DNA of 64,000 bases from Fimbriimonas ginsengisoli Gsoil 348 (GTDB lineage Bacteria > Armatimonadota > Fimbriimonadia > Fimbriimonadales > Fimbriimonadaceae): NCBI RefSeq assembly GCF_000724625.1, contig NZ_CP007139.1:558001-622000 (forward strand), given 5' to 3'. This document shows, piece by piece, positions 59,396 through 64,000 of this stretch. The position numbers and the translations under genes are program-made. The notes below the pieces were generated by a model. It worked only from the letters and a program-made list of their open reading frames with translations. It made no database searches and had not been told where the DNA came from. Within the stretch, counting starts at the first letter, position 1; every line of letters begins with the position of its first letter.

Positions 59396-59461
59396 AGTTG
59401 GCGGTTAGCGGTTAGCAGTCCGGAAGACTCTGGGCGATCTGCTAACTGCCAACTGCCAACT
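59396..59461. repeat. inverted heptamer arrays, possible transcript-ending hairpin
   Basis: Left: AGTTGGC GGTTAGC GGTTAGC. Right: GCTAACT GCCAACT GCCAACT, nearly complementary, so the two arrays can pair around a 24-bp loop. Same heptamer family as 6103 and 13089. Starts 13 bp after the lyase stop codon. Confidence 0.75.
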
Positions 59462-59498
59462 GTTCCCAACCGCCATCCCGAATCGCCTAACATTAGCC

Positions 59499-60854
59499 AT
59501 GGACGAATCGACCATGACTCGACGTGGGCTGATCAAGACGGCGGGGATTGCCGGGGTCGGCGGCCTTACCGGGCTGCTTCCCGGGGCAACCGACCCGATA
59601 GAACCGCAACGAACGCACCCAACGATGGTTGGGGTTCCGTTCGAGCGACACGAGAAGGTACGGCTTGGGATCATCGGCGTAGGCGGGCGCGGGACCGGAG
59701 TTTGCGCCGAGTTTTTGGCCGTGCCGGGAGTCGAAGTCCGTGCGGTTTGCGACGTGGTACCGGCGAAGACGGCACGGGCGGCGGCCATGGTCCAGAAGGC
59801 GGGACAGCCAAAGCCAGCCGAGTATCACGCTGGCGACCACGACTACGAGAATCTCTGCAAACGAGACGATCTCGATCTGGTGTACATCGCCACCCCGTGG
59901 ATCTGGCATGTCCGCCAGGCGCTGAGCGCACTCGAGCATGGTCACCACGTCGGCGTCGAGGTCCCCGCCGCCCGCACGCTGGCCGAGTGCTGGGAGTTAG
60001 TCGACGCATCCGAGAAGGCACGCAGACACTGCATGATCTTCGAGAATTGCTGTTACGGCGAAACCGAGCTCATGGTGCTACGTATGGTCCGAGCCGGGCT
60101 TCTTGGGGAGCTGACTCATGGAGCAGGCGCCTACAACCACGACCTGCGGGCACTTCTCTTCGAAGACCAAGGAGAAGGGCTTTGGCGGCGCGCGGAGCAC
60201 CTGGACCGGAACGGGAATCTGTATCCAACCCATGGGTTGGGTCCAGTGGCGAACTACCTCGACTGCAACCGTGGCGACCGGTTCGACTACATGGTTTCCA
60301 TGAGCAGCCCGTCGGTCGGGCTGCAGGCGTTCCGCAAGGAGCACCTTCGACCGGATGATCCGAAGATGCGGGAGGTTTACCACTGCGGCGACCAGAACAC
60401 CAGCCTGATCAAGACCGTTAAGGGGCGGCTGATCACGGTGGAGCACAACGTCAGCGAGCCGCATCCGTACGACAGGATCAACCTCATCGCGGGCACGAAG
60501 GGGATATTCCGCGACTATCCCCCGCGCCTCTACATCGACGGGCAGAAGGAAGGAGAGCAGTTCGTGGGGCTGGACGCTTACAAGGCGCAGTTCGAGCACC
60601 CGCTTTGGGCTCAGGAGGGAGAGGTCGCTCGCAAGAGCGGCGGCCACGGCGGGATGGACTACATCATGTGCTGGCGAGTCATTCAGTGCATGCGCGAAGG
60701 ACTCGCGCCCGATTTCGACGTGTACGACGCGGCAGCATGGAGCGCCCCGGGACCGCTCAGCGAGCATTCGGTCGCCCACGGCAGCGCGCCGGTGAAGTTC
60801 CCCGACTTCACGCGGGGGAATTGGCAGAAGGGGAGGGCGTTTGCGGGGGTTTAG
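59499..60854 (+). CDS. Gfo/Idh/MocA-fold glycosidase, GH109-like
   Basis: 451 residues (MTRRGLIKTAGIAGVGGL from residue 6 is a twin-arginine-like signal; ATG 59514 is an alternative start). The NAD-binding GVGGRGTGVC and EVPAARTLAECWELV are present. The segment DRNGNLYPTHGLGPVANYLD is the hallmark of GH109 enzymes, which use NAD for retaining hydrolysis of alpha-N-acetylgalactosamine. It would act in the periplasm. Family-level assignment is good; the sugar is inferred. Confidence 0.9.
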   Translation: MDESTMTRRGLIKTAGIAGVGGLTGLLPGATDPIEPQRTHPTMVGVPFERHEKVRLGIIGVGGRGTGVCAEFLAVPGVEVRAVCDVVPAKTARAAAMVQKAGQPKPAEYHAGDHDYENLCKRDDLDLVYIATPWIWHVRQALSALEHGHHVGVEVPAARTLAECWELVDASEKARRHCMIFENCCYGETELMVLRMVRAGLLGELTHGAGAYNHDLRALLFEDQGEGLWRRAEHLDRNGNLYPTHGLGPVANYLDCNRGDRFDYMVSMSSPSVGLQAFRKEHLRPDDPKMREVYHCGDQNTSLIKTVKGRLITVEHNVSEPHPYDRINLIAGTKGIFRDYPPRLYIDGQKEGEQFVGLDAYKAQFEHPLWAQEGEVARKSGGHGGMDYIMCWRVIQCMREGLAPDFDVYDAAAWSAPGPLSEHSVAHGSAPVKFPDFTRGNWQKGRAFAGV

Positions 60855-60874
60855 GGGGCGGGGCGCTAAGGATG

Positions 60875-60941
60875 TGGACTGTGGCGTGTGGCTTGTGGAC
60901 TGAGGGGGGAAAGATTGACTTGGGCGTTGGGCGTTGGGCGT
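60875..60941. repeat. two heptamer arrays (GTGGACT-type x4, TGGGCGT x3)
   Basis: GTGGACT GTGGCGT GTGGCTT GTGGACT (about 60875-60902), then TGGGCGT three times (60921-60941). The second is the reverse complement of the CGCCCAA array at 34871. Confidence 0.75.
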
Positions 60942-60969
60942 TGGGAATAGGGTAAAGCAGCAAGCTAGC

Positions 60970-61069
60970 AACGCCTTAACGCCTTAACGCCTTAACGCCT
61001 TAACGCCTTAACGCCTTAACGCCTTAACGCCTTAACGCCTTAACGCCTTAACGCCTTAACGCCTTAACG
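60970..61069. repeat. 12-copy AACGCCTT octamer tandem array
   Basis: Twelve perfect copies of an 8-base unit (60970-61065) plus a partial AACG. Non-coding and 29 bp from the DinB stop codon. The perfect array suggests recent slippage expansion; copy number may vary between isolates. Confidence 0.95.
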
Positions 61070-61070
61070 T

Positions 61071-61094
61071 TCATCGGCAGGGTGCCGATGCTAC
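61071..61094 (-). repeat. GTAGC-type hairpin repeat
   Basis: On the minus strand: GTAGC, ATCGGCA, CCC, TGCCGAT, GA. Perfect 7-bp stem. It follows the octamer array directly and ends next to the DinB stop. Confidence 0.65.
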
Positions 61095-61097
61095 ACC

Positions 61098-61595
61098 TTA
61101 CAACGTTGTGAACTCCTCGGTGATGTGGAAGGCAGTGTCTCCGTAGAGCAGTTGAATCATGTTCATCTGGCCCATGTGGTAGGTCATGTTTCGGACCGGG
61201 AATTGCATGGCGAGGGCGGCGGGCATTGGGCCGCGGTGGGTTTGGACGGTCTTCATCAGGTCGTCGCCCTTAAGCTTTCGGACCTCGGCCGCGAGGGCGG
61301 CCGCGCTCGATTTCAGTAGGGCGGTCGCCTCGGGAACCTCGCCAAAGGAGTCGAACGACGCGGGCGGAGTTGCGGGTTCATCGCCACGGAAAATGGCGAG
61401 AAACCGCTGATTCGCGAAAATGCACTCCCCGAGCTGCTCCATGACCGATCGGGTCTGGGACGCCTCCTCGGTCGACGGCCGCCAGCGAAGGCGATCTTCG
61501 CGGGTGGTCTCGACGAAGTGGCTCATGATGATCGCCGACTTCTCGATCAACCTCGCCTGCCATTCGCCCAAAGTCATTTCTGCAACATTTGTCAT
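61098..61595 (-). CDS. DinB-like protein
   Basis: 165 residues of four-helix DinB type: RLIEKSAIIMSHFVETTRED, VMEQLGECIFANQRFLAIF and MQFPVRNMTYHMGQMNMIQL, where YHMGQ holds the last metal-binding His. One expected N-terminal His is HFVE. It has no signal peptide. Function unknown (thiol transferase or similar). It is 36 bp downstream of the 2-hydroxyacid dehydrogenase and may share its transcript. Confidence 0.82.
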   Translation of the reverse strand: MTNVAEMTLGEWQARLIEKSAIIMSHFVETTREDRLRWRPSTEEASQTRSVMEQLGECIFANQRFLAIFRGDEPATPPASFDSFGEVPEATALLKSSAAALAAEVRKLKGDDLMKTVQTHRGPMPAALAMQFPVRNMTYHMGQMNMIQLLYGDTAFHITEEFTTL

Positions 61596-61631
61596 TGAAT
61601 CTGAGCATAGCTCAGGCCCGCGAGGGCGAGG

Positions 61632-62606
61632 TTAGATAACCCGGTCGACGAGCGGAGCGCCCGCTTCGTAGAGGGCCAGATTTCGGAGGAAGTGGCGGAC
61701 GAGCCGCTCCATTTCTTCGGCATGGCCACCGGCGATGTGAGGGGTGATATAGCAGTTGGGGCATGTCCAGAGCGGGTGATCGGATGGGAGCGGCTCGGGG
61801 TCGGTGACATCTAGATAAGCGCCGCCCAGGCGTCCAGTGGTTAGTGCCTCGATCAGCGCGGCTTGGTCCACGGTCGAGCCGCGTCCGACGTTGTAAAACA
61901 TCGCGCCCGTCTTCATCGCGGCGAGGGCTTCGGCATTCACCAGCCGGTTGGTAGAGCCGTTTGCGGGGAGGATATTGACGACGTGATCCGCTTCGGACAA
62001 TAAGCGGGGCAACTCGTCGATCGGATGAGTTTCGACCGGTTCGTCTCCCTTGACATGACGTCGCACGGCCACCACGTTTAGGTTGAAGGGAGCGAGCAAT
62101 TGCACAAGGCGGCGAGCGATGGCTCCGAAGCTGAGGATGAGGACGGTTTGGCCATCCAGGAGCCGGGTTTGGGATCGCAACCGTTCGTAATCCCACGATT
62201 TCGGTCCGAGCTGGTCGGACAAGGAGGCAGGCAACTGGCGGGCGAGGGCGAGCATGAAGGCCAAGAGATGCTGCGCGCAAGGCTCGTCGAAAACGGACGA
62301 GCTGTTGGTCATCGTCGCGCCGCGCCCGGTGAGGGCACTTCGAAATTCCGGCGAATCGTACCGGGTGTAGCCAGCGCTGGTGAGGTGGACCCAGCGCAAG
62401 GTCGACAACTCCATCGCCTGCCGAGGATCGGGTTGTCCAAAGGCAATCTCAGCTTCCTTCAAGAGCTCGCTCGCTCCGCCAGCCCCGAGGTTGCCGGTCT
62501 GCTCCCCCTCGATCAGGAGCCGGTGCTTGGCGGTTCCCTCTTTAAGTTCAGCCATCGCCGGTTCGGAGAGGTCGGCGTTGCACCAGATCGTTAGCTTTTC
62601 GGACAT
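61632..62606 (-). CDS. D-2-hydroxyacid dehydrogenase (NAD-dependent)
   Basis: 324 residues. The catalytic set is present: Arg in VVNILPANGSTNRLVNAEAL, Glu in GGAYLDVTDPEPLP and His in CYITPHIAGGH. The NAD loop is degenerate (LILSFGAIARRLVQLL, without a perfect GxGxxG). It oxidises or reduces a 2-hydroxy/2-keto acid; substrate unknown. It is divergent from the SDR gene. Confidence 0.9.
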   Translation of the reverse strand: MSEKLTIWCNADLSEPAMAELKEGTAKHRLLIEGEQTGNLGAGGASELLKEAEIAFGQPDPRQAMELSTLRWVHLTSAGYTRYDSPEFRSALTGRGATMTNSSSVFDEPCAQHLLAFMLALARQLPASLSDQLGPKSWDYERLRSQTRLLDGQTVLILSFGAIARRLVQLLAPFNLNVVAVRRHVKGDEPVETHPIDELPRLLSEADHVVNILPANGSTNRLVNAEALAAMKTGAMFYNVGRGSTVDQAALIEALTTGRLGGAYLDVTDPEPLPSDHPLWTCPNCYITPHIAGGHAEEMERLVRHFLRNLALYEAGAPLVDRVI

Positions 62607-62677
62607 GGATCGAAGATTACATCGGCGGCGGCGACGATGCTGGGTTCAAGGCAAACCGGTCGGCTAAACTCGGGCCC

Positions 62678-63436
62678 ATGAACAGACTCCTGGAAGGGAA
62701 AGTGGCCATCGTTACCGGCGGCGCACGCGGGATCGGGGCGGACATTTGCCGAGCTCTCTCTCGGAACGGCTGCTCGGTAGTGGTGAACTACGCCCACGCG
62801 GCTGAAAAGGCGGAAGCCGTCGCGGCGGAGGCGAGAGCGAACGGCGTAAAGGGGATCGCGATCGGCGCCGACGTTCGAAACCAGAGCGAAGTCGATTCCA
62901 TGATCGAGCGGACGCTGCGTGAACTGGGACAGATCGACGGGCTGATCAACAACGCGATCAGCGGGCGGCAGCACGGCGCTTTCGCGGAGCTCGAAGATAA
63001 AGACTTCCAGGATATGTTCGACTTTGGCGCTCGTGCGGTGGTGAACACGATCCGAGCGGTGCGTCCGGCGATGAAGGAAGCGGGAAGCGGCCGGATCGTC
63101 AACATCGTTACGGAGCTTTGGGACATGGCGCCCGGCGATTGGTCCTCGTATCTGGCGGGAAAGGGGGCCATGGTCGGAATCTCGCGCGCGTTGGCCAATG
63201 AGCTCGGGCCGGAGGGGATCACGGTGAATATGGTGGCGCCGGGGTGGATGGCGACGGAGACGGTGGATACGACCTCCGAAGGGTCTCTCAATTTTGGAAA
63301 GTCGCTCCCGCTTCGTCGGCACGGTTCGGCGGAGGAGATCGGGAACGCCTGTGCCTTCTTTCTCAGCGACCTCGCCGGATACGTCACTGGCGCGTATCTT
63401 CCGGTCACGGGCGGCCGGATCACTCAGATGGGTTAA
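62678..63436 (+). CDS. SDR family oxidoreductase (FabG-like)
   Basis: 252 residues. TGGARGIGADICRAL binds NAD(P)H and YLAGKGAMVG carries the catalytic Tyr and Lys. The position 13 before Tyr is Thr (NIVTELW) rather than the usual Ser, and NNAIS replaces NNAG. It reduces or oxidises a ketone/alcohol; those changes suggest a specialised substrate rather than acyl-ACP. It precedes a Gfo/Idh/MocA gene by 5 bp, so both may serve one sugar- or polyol-related pathway. Confidence 0.9.
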   Translation: MNRLLEGKVAIVTGGARGIGADICRALSRNGCSVVVNYAHAAEKAEAVAAEARANGVKGIAIGADVRNQSEVDSMIERTLRELGQIDGLINNAISGRQHGAFAELEDKDFQDMFDFGARAVVNTIRAVRPAMKEAGSGRIVNIVTELWDMAPGDWSSYLAGKGAMVGISRALANELGPEGITVNMVAPGWMATETVDTTSEGSLNFGKSLPLRRHGSAEEIGNACAFFLSDLAGYVTGAYLPVTGGRITQMG

Positions 63437-63441
63437 CGGAC

Positions 63442-64000
63442 ATGGCAAACAAACCTCTTGGAATGGGCGTGGTTGGCGCCGGGAGCATCGGCATTCGGGC
63501 GGCTCTCCAACATTTCTCCTGTGCGGACGTTCAGGACCGCGTGACCTTGGCTGCCGTCTGCGATCCGGCTCCCGGACGAGCGGAGGCCGCCGCGGCAAAG
63601 TTTGGCGTCCCGGGGCATTTCGACAGCCTCGAAGCGCTGCTCGAGGACCCCGGTGTCGACCTGGTGACGATCTGCTCTCCGATCAGCCTCCATTACGAGC
63701 AAGGACTTATGGCGATCGCCGCCGGCAAGCACATCCACTTCAATAAGACCATCACCGTGACCGCCGACGAGGCGATCGACCTGATCGCCAAGGCCGAGCG
63801 GGCGGGGGTCAAGATCGTCGCTTCTCCGGGTCAGATGACGAGGCCCGCCCTGCGAGAAGTCCGCCGGCGAGTAAGGGAAGGCGAGTTGGGGCAACTCTCC
63901 TGGGCCGTTACCGGCGCATCCTTCGGCAGCTACCACGAGAAGGAAGGACTGCGACAAGGAACCGATGTGCTCTCGAACATCAACCCTGCCTGGTACTGGA
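63442..64000 (+). CDS. Gfo/Idh/MocA family oxidoreductase (3' end outside window)
   Basis: 186 codons are seen, open to the right edge. GMGVVGAGSIGIRAALQHF is the NAD-binding start; DLVTICSPISLHYEQGLMAI and GKHIHFNKTITVTADEAIDL are the family's core, with the lysine of the EKP-type motif in NKTIT. It oxidises a sugar, inositol or similar. It starts 5 bp after the SDR and is likely co-transcribed. Confidence 0.9.
   Translation, partial: MANKPLGMGVVGAGSIGIRAALQHFSCADVQDRVTLAAVCDPAPGRAEAAAAKFGVPGHFDSLEALLEDPGVDLVTICSPISLHYEQGLMAIAAGKHIHFNKTITVTADEAIDLIAKAERAGVKIVASPGQMTRPALREVRRRVREGELGQLSWAVTGASFGSYHEKEGLRQGTDVLSNINPAWYW

Noticed and set aside
60970-61069. A CRISPR array
   Set aside because: The repeats are 8 bases and contiguous, without spacers, and no cas genes are present.

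Overview
The window is GC-rich bacterial DNA with densely packed genes and short gaps rich in repeats. Several features together point to the phylum Armatimonadota, probably the Fimbriimonadia: a type IV pilin-like protein whose N-terminus runs [14 protein letters not shown], and secreted DUF4838, DUF1501, GH109-type and heparinase-like proteins, which also occur in Planctomycetota. This placement is inferred from protein style, not from a marker-gene tree.

Layout. 1-9080: a secreted glycosidase-like protein cut by the left edge, a GNAT acetyltransferase, an ABC exporter, a sugar isomerase, RidA, a glycosylasparaginase and SelB, the selenocysteine elongation factor. 9267-19156: a secreted beta-propeller, an MlaD-type lipid-transfer protein, ribosomal protein L9, a pilin-like protein, DUF4838, a D-Ala-D-Ala dipeptidase and a glycosyltransferase. 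19364-27122: thioredoxin divergent from an ArsR regulator, followed by an iron-sulfur assembly (SUF) operon: sufC, sufD, two unknown genes, sufS, sufU (frameshifted), a membrane protein, sufT, an Rrf2 regulator and an A-type carrier; sufB is not here. 27708-41507: a long, mostly overlapping set of genes: secreted/membrane protein, ABC-2 permease, ATPase, second permease, a long coiled-coil membrane protein, MoxR ATPase, DUF58 and two vWA proteins. 41544-56384: housekeeping and accessory genes (DUF1016 nuclease, RfbD, transporters, Dtd, DUF1501, serine hydrolase, MsrB, RRM protein). 56606-64000: a large secreted heparinase-like protein, two Gfo/Idh/MocA proteins, DinB, a 2-hydroxyacid dehydrogenase and an SDR.

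The most interesting signal is in the coiled-coil protein of the MoxR cluster (32973-34751). Its reading frame is interrupted once, by TGA at 34338-34340. The frame continues for 137 codons into a conserved-looking C-terminal domain. Fourteen bases after the TGA lies a perfect 7-bp hairpin with loop GGUCU, whose closing pairs and loop closely match the E. coli fdhF SECIS. With selB in the same window, this looks like a selenoprotein of a type I do not know.

A second theme is intergenic DNA made of small structured repeats: hairpins with a constant TCC (or GGA) loop and compensating stem changes, 120-bp elements with 24-bp inverted ends, heptamer arrays and a 12-copy octamer array. No transposase gene or CRISPR array is visible, and I recognised no tRNA or rRNA gene.
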